A stretch of DNA of 64,000 nt from Diphasiastrum complanatum (GCA_029204225.1 CM055095.1:60899597-60963596); one strand, 5' to 3'; counted from the first letter of the stretch, positions 1 to 11,479 are shown. Notes: generated by a model not told the origin, from the letters alone. Program-made: numbers and translations.

Positions 1-27
1 AAGGGCATGGGTTTGTAATAATGAAGC

Positions 28-896
28 ATACCTAGAGAAAGTTATGGGTCTTCATAGCTCCACCATATCAACGTGCAAGCGGAAGTAAATGCAGCGCGAT
101 AATAGAGCCTTGCAACATTGATATGGTCATCTTGCATGCGCAAGGGTTTATTGATGTCAAGGGCAATTGGGGGTAACCCTCGATCCCAAGAACCTCTAAG
201 TTCTTCCAGAAATGCCACCAGGCTGCAATTATCTGCAAAATATCTGACATCGCGATCAGGATTGCCATGGTGCTTCTAGTAGAAGACTCGGCAGTTGGTG
301 ACCATGTCTTTGGCTAAGTTGCCGGTATCGACTCCTGTGAGCTTAGGCCAAAAGATTCTATTCTTGACTTTGGTGGCAGGAAACGGTTCTCGCCTCGCTA
401 CTAGATAGTAATAAGGATTGGTGCACATGTAGGAGGGAGCTTCGAGATATCGTGCCATTGAGGTCTTACTTTGCAGGAAGAGTTGATGGCTCCAGAGAGG
501 TTGTGAATCCAGGAGTTTGTCTGCTGCTTTATGTGTTTGACACTGGTCCAAATCTGGCATTATGTAGTCACCTCGCTCTTTTGTTGTTGGGTACTTCCTT
601 GCAAACTCCTGAGAGACATGCAACTCCTTGCTTGGTTCTGTGGGAGTGATTCTATGCCGGATGGTGGGGGCTTCAGAGGCAATCTCATGTGCCGGTTTGT
701 GGATCGGGATCAGGAGATAGAGGAGGCGATGGGTTAGCTTCTGCAATGCGTTGTGATTCAGGTGAAAAGTGTCGTGGAATGAAGGTGGGGTTAGTGGTGT
801 TGAGGGGTTAGAAGCGATGGAAGGGAAAAGAAAATGTTGGGAGCTGGTACCCCTCAAGCCTGATGGATTGGTTGGTGTTTGAGCTCCTTGCCCCAA
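28..896 (-). pseudogene. Extra ORF after gypsy integrase, C-terminal part
   Basis: A frameshift near 870-890 moves the reading frame: the middle part ends NPWGKELKHQPIH while this frame begins MGQGAQTPTNPSGLRG over the same bases. The frame is open for 206 codons to a TAG near 274. It then continues in frame (KHHGNPDRDVRYFADN, FLEELRGSWDRGLPP) to about 28. The segment is rich in tyrosine and basic residues (NPYYYLVARREPFPATKVK). With the two preceding parts the ancestral protein was roughly 900 residues. No catalytic motif or transmembrane pair is obvious. Confidence 0.45.
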
Positions 897-2200
897 GGGT
901 TGGCTTTGAAATGCGAGCCTTGAGTTGCAGGAGGAGGTTGTTGAAATTCTGCGCTATCTCCACCATCAGGTCCATCAAAGTGGTGCCCCGAATCATGAAA
1001 TTGGGCGTGCTTTGCATGAACCGACAATGTCGACTGTGCAGCAGCCTTTAAGCGTTCTTCCAGGGTGGCTATGTGCTGGTTTAGGGCCTCGACGGAAGCA
1101 ATGTATGATTGTTGTAATTTTGCGTGTTGTTCCGTCATGGCTTTCAACTTTTGGGCCAGCGTTTGATAGGCCACCATTGGAATGGCAGTTCCCTTAGGGA
1201 TAGCTGGTGGTGCGAAGTCATTGAAGTCCGCCATTTCCAACTGTTCCTTCATAGTGAAACGTGCTGCTTGTGAATCTGCTACAGCCTCATCCTTCTCAGC
1301 TTTGAGGGTATCGATGGTTTGCTGCAAGTTCGATACCTTCAGTTGGAGCTGGTTCTAGAGATGGATTAGCATCTGTTGCTGTTGTTGATTGTAATTCGTG
1401 AGATCTTGGATCTGCAGCTGTCGTTGTTTGGTTTCCTCCTCCAGCCTTGCTTTTTCTTTATGAAGGCCCACCATAGCACCATCGTCAAATTTCCACATAG
1501 TGTGTTGTCCCCCTAGGGTGCCGAATATATTGTATTGGAACTCATTCACCAACCATATCGCTTTTTGGGTTGTAAGGGGTAGCTGCCCCCAAGGACCAAT
1601 GTCAGGGAGGTTGCGTGTGTAGTTAGGATACGACATGGGATAAATGGTAGAAAATCAGGAGCAGGGCTAGACAGAGGTGTAGGAAAGACAGGGAGGGGTG
1701 ATTGTGGAGCCAGAAGTGCTTGCCATTCTGGAGCTATCTGCTACTGCTGCTACTGCTTTTCGACGTTGTTGGGCCTGGTGAAGTAAGGCCACCTGCTGCT
1801 CTAGGACCTCCTTTGGGACCTGAGATGGTTTAAGGCTCCCTCCGGATTCAGCATATTCTACCCCGATGTCACTGGAGAGAATGTCTTGTGGGACATCTGC
1901 TTCGGTACTGACTGTCTTCCCTTTCTGCTTCTTAGTAGGTGGGGCTGGTGAGACTGGTTCTACTGTCGGTTGGGGGGTGGCTCACTTTTTTGTGTTTGGA
2001 CAAATAGCATCCAGCTCCTTGATGGCATACCCCAATTGCTTGGTGACCAGCATGTGGAGGAGATACCCACATTTGGTAGTTGATTTGTGGGCTTTTAGGG
2101 CTCCGCACAGCTTCTCCGCTACCTTCTCAGCCCACTTATAAATTTGAGTGGGTCGTCCATGGTGAAAGTTAGAGAAAAGAGATCGCTCGGTGGGATGCAA
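854..2200 (-). pseudogene. Extra ORF after gypsy integrase, middle coiled-coil part
   Basis: One minus-strand frame continues from about 2200 to 854 and is broken by four stops (TGA near 1981, TAG near 1673, TGA near 1662, TAG at 1355-1357). Reading through them gives first a lysine-rich patch (PPTKKQKGK, nuclear-localisation-like) and a glutamine/alanine stretch. A long coiled-coil candidate follows, with heptad-like leucine, glutamine and glutamate: KARLEEETKQRQLQIQ, then LQQTIDTLKAEKDEA, then HIATLEERLKAA. It ends in a proline/glycine/histidine-rich tail. Smooth continuation of the coiled coil across the stop at 1355 shows it was a single protein. No family is recognised. Confidence 0.5.
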
Positions 2201-2769
2201 TCCATCTTGGTGGTATGTACTATAGCCATGGTGACGAAGATCTCTAAGGAGGCCCGTAGATGGGGATCCATGATGAGTCGGATAGCGATCCCGTCGTTGG
2301 TTTGGGCAATGGTTTTGTCGTCATATGTCATAAACTTGGTGAAGTACTTGGCATCATGACTGGTGCCCTTGCTATGGATTGTCTCTCCGAGATTAGGAAA
2401 GCCGACACTCTGAAGATCCCTCGGAGAGACGTTGATAATAGAATAACTGTCAGTCTTGGTTGTAAGCCGAAAAGTTTGGATTTCATCCAAATAGGTCAAG
2501 CAAGCTGCTCGGATGAGGCTCTCGCTCTGCTGGTCCCGAAAAAGTGTTAGATCAAAACCAAGGTTGGTGAGGATATCCTTGGCCAGTGTGAGATACTCGG
2601 TGTAATTCTTAAGAGAGATCATGATTATATCCCCTGAATAAGAATGAGGGGATTTACGACGGTGCAAGCTCATTGAGGAATCACGGGAAGCCATGGCAGC
2701 AGTCATTTTAGATTGCTCTGAGAATTTTGAAAATTCTGAAAAAATTTGGCATGAACTCGAGAGCAGCAA
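2119..2769 (-). pseudogene. Extra ORF after gypsy integrase, N-terminal part
   Basis: Open frame of 216 codons starting about 645 nt after the integrase stop, on the same strand as gag-pol. The start has a serine-rich stretch (MLLSSSCQIF) and the body is a mixed alpha/beta-looking globular protein with no motif I recognise. There is no zinc knuckle, DDE triad, YxDD box or clear signal peptide. Near 2150 the frame shifts and the protein continues in another frame (PTQIYKWAEKVAEKL). Position after integrase fits the additional ORFs known from Tat/Athila-like elements; whether it is env-like cannot be told. It could also be a captured host gene fragment. Confidence 0.5.
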
Positions 2770-3413
2770 TCTAAAATGAACTCGTGGAGAAAGGGTGGAG
2801 ACCTATATATAGACTTTTCTGGGCAGGAATTTGCAACTTCACCAAGAATTTGTCCTCAGTGTCCACAATTGGTAATGATGGTCACGAATTTCGAGGCATC
2901 ATTCTGAGGGCCCGCGAATTCCTGTAAGTGATTTGTGTTGGCCAAAAGAGAGAAAATGTCTAATAGTGCAAAAATGTATCTGAACAGAATTCGCGGAGGT
3001 AATAGAGAAATCGTGAGGATCAATTTGAGCTCTTGCAAATTTTCTGCAAATTTTTAGCATGGATATCTGATGAAGAAAATTCCATTTTTTTGATTTTTTT
3101 TGATTTTTTTCTTTTGAGACAGAATTCACGGAGGCTAAAAATGAATCATTCTCTGTAAGAAAGGGGTCAGGCAAATTCTATCTGAGATAATGTAAAAATA
3201 TTTTGTCTGAAACTGATGACTTTTGTGGTTTTCTCAGAGAAGACTGATTTGATAGTATCTTGATGGGTGGAACAACAAATCACAGCAAAAAATGGTGTCA
3301 AAATGGCATAAAAATAATAAAAAGAAAGAAGAAGAAAAAATAAATAAATAAACAGTTGAGAAAAGCAGCTAATACATATTAAGATAAAAGCAGGGTTCGT
3401 TGTACTTTCTCAG
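2770..3413. other. Spacer between gypsy integrase and extra ORF
   Basis: About 640 bp without a convincing ORF. It is A+T-rich with T runs near 3085-3115 and contains several copies of a short motif (acagaattcgcgga and variants at about 2915, 2990 and 3121). Similar wording recurs in the tandem-repeat leader at 25.9-26.5 kb. It probably is an untranslated part of the element. Confidence 0.4.
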
Positions 3414-4680
3414 TCAACTCCCATTGACCACAGTGTCGAGGACATCGGCTTGAAGGCTTTGGAGTTGAACATATCCAGAGGCAAAGATTTTTTTTATGAC
3501 ATAAGGTCCTTGGCCTGAAAATTTCGGTTTGCCTTTGAAGGTTTTGGCCTGGTATAGCAGGACCTTATCACCCACCTGGAAATCTCTAAGTTTCAATGAT
3601 CGATCATGCCATGTTTTTTGTCGTCGTTTGTGGACTTGTTGAGCATGGATGCTGATCCGTCGTGTTTCACAGAGCTGCTCCAGATGGAATAACCTATTTG
3701 CTAGATTCTGAGGAGTATCGAGCTCAAGGTTGTAGGCTACTCGAAGGGAGGGAATATGGAATTCCACAGGCATAACGACTTCTTGACCATATGTGAGCTG
3801 GAAGGGGGTTAAACCTGTAGCTCGTTTCGAGGTAGTGCGATAAGCCCAGAGAGCAGCATGGAGTTTGAGTTCCAAATCAGATCAGCTGGATTTGACGGTT
3901 TTGGTGAGAATGCCACATAGGATTTTATTGGTGGATTCTGCCTGGCCATTGCAACGTGGATAGTATGGGGAACTTTTGTGATGTACCACAAAAAATTTGG
4001 AAAGAAGATCTGCTATGATAGAGCTAAGGAAATGTGTTCCCCTATCACTAATAAGCTCTAGAGGACATCCGAATCAAACTATAACCTGTTCATAGAGAAA
4101 TTTGGCGGTGGAACGAGCATCAGCATTGCGAACAACTCTTGCTTCAGCCCATTTGGTGCAGTAGTCCGTAGCTACTATGATGTAACGAGATTGTGTGTGT
4201 CGAGCAGCAAGACTAATAGGTCTGACATAATCAATTTTCCATTTCTGGAAAGCTTGATCAGTGGTTACAAGGTGTAAAGGCATGTAGTCTGTTTTTTGAA
4301 AGCGTTTTGTGCGGTGGCAGACATCACAAGCCTTAGTGTAATTGTGCGTATCCTTGAGTAGTGTTGGCCACCAGAAACCGGCCAAGAGGATTTTCTTAGC
4401 AGTTGTTTCAGAAGTGAAATGGACGGCACCAATACCTTCATGAGTGATGGAAACTACAGAGGGGATCTCTCCTTCAGTAAGACATCGTCGGATAATTCCA
4501 TCTAACCCTTGCTTGTAGAGTTTTCTTGCAATTAACGTATAAGGTTTAGTTTTGAGGACCAACGCTCGTTGTTCGGGTTTAGAGAATGAAGGATCCATCT
4601 GCCTTGAAGTTAAATATTCGGTAATTTCCTTAGCCCATATAGGTGTAGAGTCAATTTGAAAAAGGATTGCATCTGGTAAA
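3414..4680 (-). pseudogene. Ty3/gypsy integrase (decayed)
   Basis: Integrase inserts the reverse-transcribed element into chromosomal DNA. From the N-terminus the minus strand shows an HHCC zinc-binding region (ITHEGIGAVHF, then ACDVCHRTK). All three members of the catalytic D,D-E triad follow: D in KWKIDYVRP, D in SDRGTHF and E in GQAESTNK. The C-terminal domain has a GPY module (SGQGPYVIKKIF). The frame shifts near 4078, and a TGA interrupts KSS-SDLELK near 3885, so the protein cannot be made. The stretch between RNase H and integrase reads ADHLSQIPDLPTPDQ, the usual tether. The frame ends at 3414 without a chromodomain. Confidence 0.9.
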
Positions 4681-6060
4681 TCATCGTTGACGCCTTGATC
4701 AGGGGTAGGAAGGTCAGGGATTTGGGATAGATGATCTGCTAGAAAATGCTAAACTCCCTTATGAACCACGATCCTAAACTCAAATTCTTCCAATAATAGG
4801 ATCCATCTAGTAATACGACCTATGGTGTAGGTCTTGTTGATGAGATACAACAATGCTTGTCGATCAGTGAAGAACGCAAAGATTTTTCCTAGAAGATAAT
4901 GGCGAAACTTCTGAACCGCATATACCATTGCCAAGGCTTTGCGTTTGGTGGTGGTATAATTGACCTCAGCAGATATCAATTGTCGACTAAGAAAACGAAT
5001 TGGGTAATCCTTTTTTAATTCTCCCAGTTGGGTGAGCACTGCTCCAATGGCATACTTGGATGCATCGGTATGCACATGGAATTCTTTAGAATAATCAGGA
5101 GCCCAGAGGATGGGTGCTTTGGTAGGGACTTCTTTGAGTTGATTGAAGGCGACGCGTTGTTCATCCGTCCATTTGGAAACTACAACTACTTTGTAGATTA
5201 AGCGGGCTTTGTTAGCAAAATCGAAAATAAAGCACCGATAGTAGTTGGCGTGGCCAAAGGAGTAAACTTCACGTATCATACGCGGTTCCGGTAGATTTTG
5301 AATGATAAGGATCTTTTCAGGATCAGTGGCAATGCCATTTTGTGGGATAATATGTCCTAACACAATACCATGGGTTACCCAAATCTGGCATTTTTCAGGA
5401 TTAAGAGATACCGAAGCGTTGACATTGGATAAAAAAAAATTTGAGCACAGACAGATGACGTATTTCTTCGGAATGTGCTCCTAAATTGTCCAAGTAAACT
5501 TGTAAGGTATCGCCCATCTACTGAGAAAAGGCCGCTTGCATAACACGTTGGAAGGTGCTAGGAGCATTGCAGAGCCCAAAAGGCATGACTTTCCAGCAGA
5601 AGGTTCCCCATTCTGTGGCAAAGGCGGTTTTGTGTTGATCTTCTTCAGCGATTTGGATCATATTATATCCGCTAAAGCCATCTAAGAAGGAGTAAGCCTC
5701 ATCTCCTGCTAGATTTTCTAAGATGGATTCTCCGAAAGGTAATGGAAAATAATCACGTTCAATGACGGCGTTAAGTTTCTTAAAATTGACACAGATCCGG
5801 AGTTTTTCATTTTTCTTGGGGATGATGACAATTGGGGAGACCCACTAAGTATGTTCAATTTCATATATAAATCCCGCATCTAAAAGGCATTGTAATTCTT
5901 CTTTGATCTTGGCCTTATAGATGGGATTGCATCTATATGGACGACTCAAAGTGGGCCTCGCACCCGGTTTAAGTGGGATACGATGCACAGCTACTTGGGG
6001 TGAGATGCCTTTCATGTCTTTATAGGTCCAGGCAAAGATATGTCAATATTTTTGCAGGAG
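4681..6060 (-). pseudogene. Ty3/gypsy reverse transcriptase and RNase H (decayed)
   Basis: RT copies the genomic RNA and RNase H removes the RNA strand. Minus-strand reading gives the fingers/palm motifs WVSPIVIIPKKNEKLRICVN, FLDGFSGYNMIQIAEEDQ and MPFGLCNAPSTFQRVMQ. The catalytic box reads VYLDNLGAH near 5490, so the second aspartate of YxDD is asparagine. RNase H follows with HVHTDASKYAIGAVLTQ, FLSRQLISAEVNYTTTKR and AFFTDRQALLYLI (4749-5363). Stops interrupt the RT (after EIEHT and after AAFSQ) and the frame shifts near 5450. Order RT-RH upstream of integrase identifies gypsy. This copy is catalytically dead. Confidence 0.9.
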
Positions 6061-6931
6061 CTTTTCAAGCCGTCTTCGTTGTTTGCGATTGAGATGAGCT
6101 CCGATGTGGACAAGATATTCGTTGGTTTCATTTGGCTCACTCAGGGAAAGGGTTATGGTTTGTGCAGGGCCTTCATAGGGTGAATTATCAGTGGGCTCAC
6201 GTTGAGCTTGGGGTAATTTGATTGTGACATCCTCGATTATATATAAAGTATGCAGGGACATCATGGGCTGGAGATTCGAGGGGGGCCTTGCCTTTATCTT
6301 GCCGAGATGGTGCTTTTTTGGGGATGGGTGTAGGGCTAGAGGCAATCTCAGGAACTTCCCGAATAGCTGTGAGGTCACCCGACGGTTGAATTTGAAGTGG
6401 TTTTCTCATTTTCTCTTTCATAGTATGACCACGTAGTTGAGGTTTTGGTGGTGGAGAGACTGTTGGTATGTCATGGAGGATCTCGTCATCAATTTGAAAG
6501 ATAGTCTCCCCCTCACAGAGATCCCATGGATAGTGTGGGCGTTTGGGACGGTAGAATTTTGTCTCAGGTTTTTCACTTGCAACCTTGGCAACTTATTCCA
6601 CCTTGGAAGCATGTTGCGGATAGGTCTTCGGGTGAAGTACTTCCATATAGTTGAGGATCTGAATATCAGAAATGTCCATATCTTCTAGGCAATTTTGAAT
6701 TCGTAAGACGTTCTCGTCATCAATGAATAAATCGTCTTATTCATTAGTAGGTAGCCATGCAACATTTAGTAGCTCATCATGATGTGGAAGAATATCAACA
6801 AAATTGATATTGATGATGGGTGTATCCAGATCAAGTAATTGGCCTCGGGTGTGGAGAGGTACAATTATCCTGATGTTGAGCACAGTAATCGGCATTCACA
6901 CAATCAATGGTAGCTAGACTATGACTCCAGT
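6043..6931 (-). pseudogene. Protease-RT linker of gypsy pol (decayed)
   Basis: Between protease and the conserved RT core the minus strand holds about 890 bp of poorly conserved linker. The best part reads SEPNETNEYLVHIGAHLNRK, which runs directly into the start of RT (KDMKGISPQVAVHRIPLKPG). Short open stretches in different frames at 6197-6612 indicate several frameshifts. No separate domain is recognised. It has no independent function and is listed to account for the sequence. Confidence 0.6.
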
Positions 6932-7420
6932 TTATGATATCAGTAGATTTAACATAATGACCTTTTTCGTGGCTGGACTGGTATGGGTCAAATATTGAGC
7001 TGGTGGGTGAGGATCCCTCGTCATGTATGCGTGCAGATTTGAGTTTACCCGTTGAGTCAATTGTGACAGAATTGTCACGATTACCAAAAGTGACTCGGCC
7101 TTGCTCCAGTCATGAATGACTCGTGCATTGGTGAGCCACGGATGACCAAGTAGTAATTCATAAGAATTGGGAATATCAAGTACTACAAGGTCAACAGAAA
7201 ATTTGAGACCTCCTAGTTTGATCAGCACATGCGAAAGGAAACCGGTAGGTTGGACCACACTTTGATCAGCCATTCAAAACTGACAAGTAGATTTGGCTAG
7301 CTTGTCTCTCAGATTCCATTCCATCATGAGGGATGTGGAAATGATATTAACCCGGGAACCTCCATCGAGTACTGCTAAAACTTCATGGGATTGATGATGG
7401 GTAGCTGGGATTTTGATGTT
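6932..7420 (-). pseudogene. Ty3/gypsy aspartic protease (decayed)
   Basis: Processes the Gag-Pol polyprotein. The active-site loop reads VLDGGSRVNIISTSLM, matching D-x-G-S. About 70 residues later comes LLLGHPWLTNARVIHDW, the second conserved hydrophobic-glycine motif of retropepsins. The two halves are in one frame but a TGA at 7274-7276 separates QF from MADQSVV. A CGA to TGA change at a CpG would explain it, consistent with deamination of methylated cytosine (inference). The protease follows the gag zinc knuckles without a frame change, so gag-pol was probably one ORF. Confidence 0.8.
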
Positions 7421-8612
7421 GCCTCTTTCGCTGAGTGGATTGGTTAGATGTAAGGGCATTTCAGGCAACTCATCAATAGTGGTGGTGGTATTGGATTGGA
7501 TCTGTAGCATGCTTCCAGAGGACATGGAAGGAAAGAGTGACATTGGCTTGTAGTAAATCTCCCCAAACTTCGGTACCTTCAAGGGTTTTGCTTTCAAAGG
7601 GCTTGTGAGGTACTTTATGAGAAGAGGAAGATTGTTGGTCGGCATTACAGATTTGCTAGTGATACTCATGATGCAGTCGAATTCTCCAGATGGGTGAGGA
7701 TAAACTATCGGGGTTGAATCATCACTTGGAGGAATAGCCTGCGGTTGAGTTTTGCTAGGTGCAAGTGTAGGGGCTTGGCATTGGGTTTGTGCCTGAGTCA
7801 AGACCCAAGCAGGATGAGTTTCAATTGGTAAAGTTTCTACTTGCACTGAACAGACTGGAGCAGCAGGTTTGGATCGGGATGGGCAGTCCTTCATGTGATG
7901 TTCAATACCACAATTTTTACAAGCTGGAGGAAAACGGAGTTTATCTGGACAGCGAATACTAGGATGTTTACCTGCATAGATAAAGCATCCTCGTATTGCG
8001 GGTAGCTGGTGTGCGGCAAAGACAGCTTGGTTTGGATTATAAGCTTGGGCATTGGGATCTAGTGGTTGAGCATTAGAATCATAGGTATAATAAACAACCG
8101 TTTCAATAGAGTATTGCAGTTGAGTATTGTCTTCCACATAGTAGGTGACCAGATCGATGGTATTCGGATCAAGATAATGGACAACGTTTTGTGGAGCAGG
8201 TTGGTTAACAACAAACTGTTGACGTGGGGATGGATATTGATTTGGTGCAGGTGGTCGTGGTTGGTAAACCCCTGGTCGTGGCACAGGTTGTTGTGGTGGG
8301 TATGGGCGGTAAGCTCGATAAACGGTGGGTCTGGTGGCTTCTGGGTAATGATTTTGCAGTTGAGGGCATTCATTAGCAGTGTGATGCTATGAGCAGATTG
8401 GACACCAAACATTTTCTCTTGTTGGAAAGGATTTCTCAGCAATTTGTTTCATGGCAGTTTGGAAATCGGCAGTGAATTTATCCATATGTGATTGTTGAGC
8501 TTTTTGCCAGGTTTCCATTTGATGTAGAAGTTCAGAAGATTGAGCAATATTATCATACTTAGGACGATCCGGATTCTTAGATTTCTTTTCGCGATGGTCA
8601 TGCATGCATCTT
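7420..8612 (-). pseudogene. Ty3/gypsy gag with three CX2CX3HX4C knuckles (5' truncated)
   Basis: Structural protein that packages the RNA. The N-terminal capsid part is lost; sequence begins at DHREKKSKNPDRPKYDN (about 8605). An amphipathic segment (LLHQMETWQKAQQSHMDKF) leads to the first zinc knuckle, whose CPICS is followed by TAG where the related copy at 24.9 kb has glutamine. The frame then continues HHTANECP. A proline/glutamine/tyrosine-rich linker follows. Two more knuckles are CFIYAGKHPSIRCP (second cysteine now tyrosine) and CKNCGIEHHMKDCP. All keep three residues between the second Cys and His instead of the usual four. Protease follows in frame. Confidence 0.8.
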
Positions 8613-9967
8613 TGTATTTTCTTTGTAACTGATAGAAATTTTCTGAGAATTCAATACTTCATATTTGGCTATGTATCACTTAGTATCTAGTGATTTTAAA
8701 TTTAGTTGCTAAAGATTGAAGGTGATTCCCATCATTACTGCTTTGTCAATTTTGATAGGCATAGTTATGCATTGGAAGTAGGAAGTTTTTGCTACTATTA
8801 TCTAACCTATTTCCTACAATCTTATCATGTGCAGCAGAATAAAATCTATCTTCCTCTTTCTTCATGCATGACTATGCCTACCAGTTTCAAACAAAACAAT
8901 ATTGATAAAAAAATCACGTTCAATCTTATAGTAACTAACTTTGAAATTATTAGTAATATAGTGATTACATAGCCAAACATTTAAAGCATTGAATTATAGG
9001 ACAAATAATCACTCGAGAAGAATTATAGAAATGCATACATTCTGAGACGAAGCTGAACGCTATAAAAGATAGTATTGATTCAGTATGAAAGTGAAACAAA
9101 TGTAAATGAGTACAACAAGTTGCAGATCGAAGCCGCATACTCTAAGTTTCTGAGCGTCTAGAATATAAGTCTGAATTAATCGCAACTACTGATAAGCAAT
9201 AAGTGCAATACAATCTCCAATCAAATCTAAAGAACTGAGCTAGAATGCTCAAGTGTGTTCAAGCTCACAGGCTTGAGAGAGAGAGCTAACTATTCAATAC
9301 TTGATCTCATCGTTAAGATGTTGAAATATGAACAACTATTTAAGTCATTAAATGCGGCTGCCATTTGGCTGGAGTCTGTTGGCATTTAGTTTTTCTCAAA
9401 AGTTGTTTGCTGATAAGCGATGACATTTGGTCGTAAACAGTCTGTCCACATAAATGAACGTGACTGCCACTCAACAGAAATGAATGTAACTATCATCAGA
9501 GAGAAAGCGAAAAATGTGACTTTTGTGAGAAATGCGACAGTGTCACAAAATCTCATTTCCTGAATATTGGGGTAGCCCCACACTTTGCCAAATTCATTTC
9601 CTTAACATTTGAGGCACTTTGAAAAATGCGAAAAATGCGACACTGCACTGCATTTTTACTCGCAATTCCTGATAGGCAAAAAATGCGAAAAACATGACAC
9701 TATATTTTTACTTGCAATTTTTTACAGTGTCGGTTTAAGAAAAAATTGACTGTAGCAAAAAGACGATAGTGTCGGGTTTTGTAGTGAGAACCCGACACTG
9801 TTTTCAAACTCCTTGTATTTCTACAGACTGTGTAAAAAAACTTGTAATTCTACAAACTGTGTAAAACACGGGAGAATTCGTAGAACTGGATAAATAGTTG
9901 GATGAAGATTAAAAACCTATTAGTTGATTAATAGGAAGGAGAATAATCCAACATTAAGAGTATCTAG
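8613..9967. other. No gene recognised; possible LTR relic
   Basis: About 1.35 kb of A+T-rich sequence with no credible ORF. A TATA-like tataaaag lies at about 9061. From 9530 to 9720 there are repeated atgcgaca and aaaaatgcga words, like those in the copia LTR at 43.2-43.5 kb, so part may be an old LTR of that family (inference). Confidence 0.35.
9768..9799. repeat. 11-bp perfect inverted repeat (hairpin)
   Basis: Arms agtgtcgggtt (9768-9778) and aacccgacact (9789-9799) are exact reverse complements around a 10-nt loop. A further acagtgtcgg at 9725-9734 could pair with the right arm as an alternative. The hairpin is not followed by a T-run typical of a terminator; its role is unknown. Confidence 0.7.
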
Positions 9968-10970
9968 AAACAATTTGATGTTGTAGCACACTATCTTTCA
10001 TAATACAATAACACAAATTTAATTTGGATTGATTAGGAGAGTACTTCTGCGCATCAATCAATAGGCGAAGATGAAATTATACAATCAATCAAAGACTTAC
10101 TAATCTCTCCTACATGCTTATAAGGAGATGATGTATATATTTGTACTATATTTTGATAGTAACAATGCTAGTAAGTAGAGAAAATGTTTGTGGCAATTTC
10201 TTTTCATTGAAGTAGAAATAAGTACCATTTATATGCAAATTCACAACCTTGGCATATACAATCAATAACATTTATAAAAAACTTACATAAATAATCTGAT
10301 AACAAAATCTAAATCCTTGTGCTTAATGTCTAAGATCAAGCTTGGAACCACGAGAGCAACATAAAGTAATAGCAACATACGAAGAGTTGAAGCCACTACA
10401 TGTAGGAAGGCCATACTGCTCAAGAACTTGCAAGTTATCTATATGTATGGATTCTCTATTCAAATCCTTACGTGATAAACTGAATCACATAATGTAAAAA
10501 GGGCAAGTAGGTAAACATTTATCGATAAACATGAGGTTTTTGGGGATTGGTTTGCACAACTGCTTCGATTCTGTCTAATATGTTAGGAGTGAGCATTAAA
10601 ATAATGTCTAGTGCTTTAAGGTTATCCACAAGCTGTCCAAAAAATAAAAAATAAAAGCATTTTGTTAGTTATGTCTACATATAACAACTATCACTTTTGA
10701 ATCCAAGCTCCTAAAAATGTAGAAATAATTCCAAACCATAGTATAAAAAGAGATGCTTGCAATGAATAATAATATTATATCAGCACCAACATAAGAGTAA
10801 AAGGGACTTGATTGGACCAAAATTGCTGAAACTCAAACATTATGGTCCACTTTGAAACAATATATACAACCAACATGTTCTTGAAAACTAGGATAAGCTA
10901 GACAACAACAACTAACAAAATACTATAAAAAATTAGGTACAAAATAAAAATATGAAAATCATTTGCAAAG
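9965..10970 (-). repeat. Duplicated block with KAB1-like terminal exon, copy 1
   Basis: About 1 kb that is strongly similar, in the same orientation, to 52262-53374. It holds the end of an intron, a terminal coding exon (10519-10632) and about 550 bp of downstream sequence, probably 3' UTR and flank. Shared words include ggaaggccatactgctcaa and the start gatgttgtagcacactac/t. Small indels and substitutions are scattered over coding and non-coding parts alike. Similarity ends abruptly at both sides. Confidence 0.85.
10519..10632 (-). CDS. KAB1-like potassium channel beta subunit, terminal exon copy 1
   Basis: The minus strand encodes 37 residues and a stop: LVDNLKALDIILMLTPNI, DRIEAVVQTNPQK, ending HVYR. 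This matches the C-terminal end of plant KAB1, the cytosolic beta subunit of Shaker-type potassium channels, an NADPH-binding aldo-keto reductase homologue. LVDN carries the last NADPH-contacting residues of the family. The exon is preceded by a T-rich tract and acceptor ggacag, in phase 0, which fits the donor at 63826. It keeps the terminal YR that is usual for the family. It could be a second terminal exon of the gene whose penultimate exon is at 63827, the relic of a tandem gene copy, or a dead duplicate. Confidence 0.75.
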   Translation of the reverse strand, partial: LVDNLKALDIILMLTPNILDRIEAVVQTNPQKPHVYR

Positions 10971-11479
10971 TAGTGCAACAAGCAACACACACATCCCTTT
11001 TTCAGTACGAAAATGAACATGGACTAGATTTTATCCTAACTACAAGACTTGTAGTGTTAACTTTCTCTGGATATACAAATCTTTCAAAAATTTATAGCAC
11101 ATAGCAACTTTCAATGGTAAAGGTACTAGTTTGCTCAGTTTGAAAATAGGGATGCCAATCCACATTCACAACTACACCATCCAACATAAACATGCAGTCC
11201 GTGCGTCAATGGATGTTTGATAAATGGTCACAAATTTTTGCTCCTCTAAAAAGTTCATTATACAATCATATTTACATTAGTGATTCTATTACGTATTAAA
11301 AAAAGTGATCTAAATGCTCCTTGCATGATGCCAGGAGGCTAAGGCTAGGTCTGAAGGGCTTGTTGAAAGCTGACAAATTTCTATACAGGTTGAGTAACTA
11401 TAATGAATCACAAGACCAAGATACATGAATGGCCTTAAGGTGGAATGGTCTCAATCCAAACCTCGTTCCATATATAGGG
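10971..11479. other. No gene recognised
   Basis: About 500 bp of A+T-rich sequence between the KAB1-like block and the dispersed repeat. No ORF, splice-bounded exon or repeat of other window parts was seen. If the 10.5-kb exon is used it would be intron sequence. Confidence 0.4.

Larger units (their letters stand above)
1..8612 (-). mobile_element. Ty3/gypsy LTR retrotransposon, truncated, with an extra 3' ORF
   Basis: On the minus strand the order is gag (8605 downwards), protease, reverse transcriptase, RNase H, integrase, a short spacer, then a long decayed extra ORF running off the left edge. Order PR-RT-RH-INT is that of Ty3/gypsy. The integrase ends with a GPY-type module (GPYVIKKIF) and no chromodomain follows, so it is a non-chromoviral lineage. 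The RT motif KLNAVIERDYFPLPF and an ORF after integrase suggest the Tat/Athila branch (inference). The 5' end is lost: gag starts in mid-protein at about 8605 and no LTR or PBS follows. The 3' LTR is outside the window. Several in-frame stops and shifts show the copy is dead. Confidence 0.85.

Noticed and set aside
1866-2550. Plus-strand frames opposite the extra ORF
   Set aside because: Shadows of the minus-strand coding sequence, which shows coiled-coil continuity and shares the strand of gag-pol.
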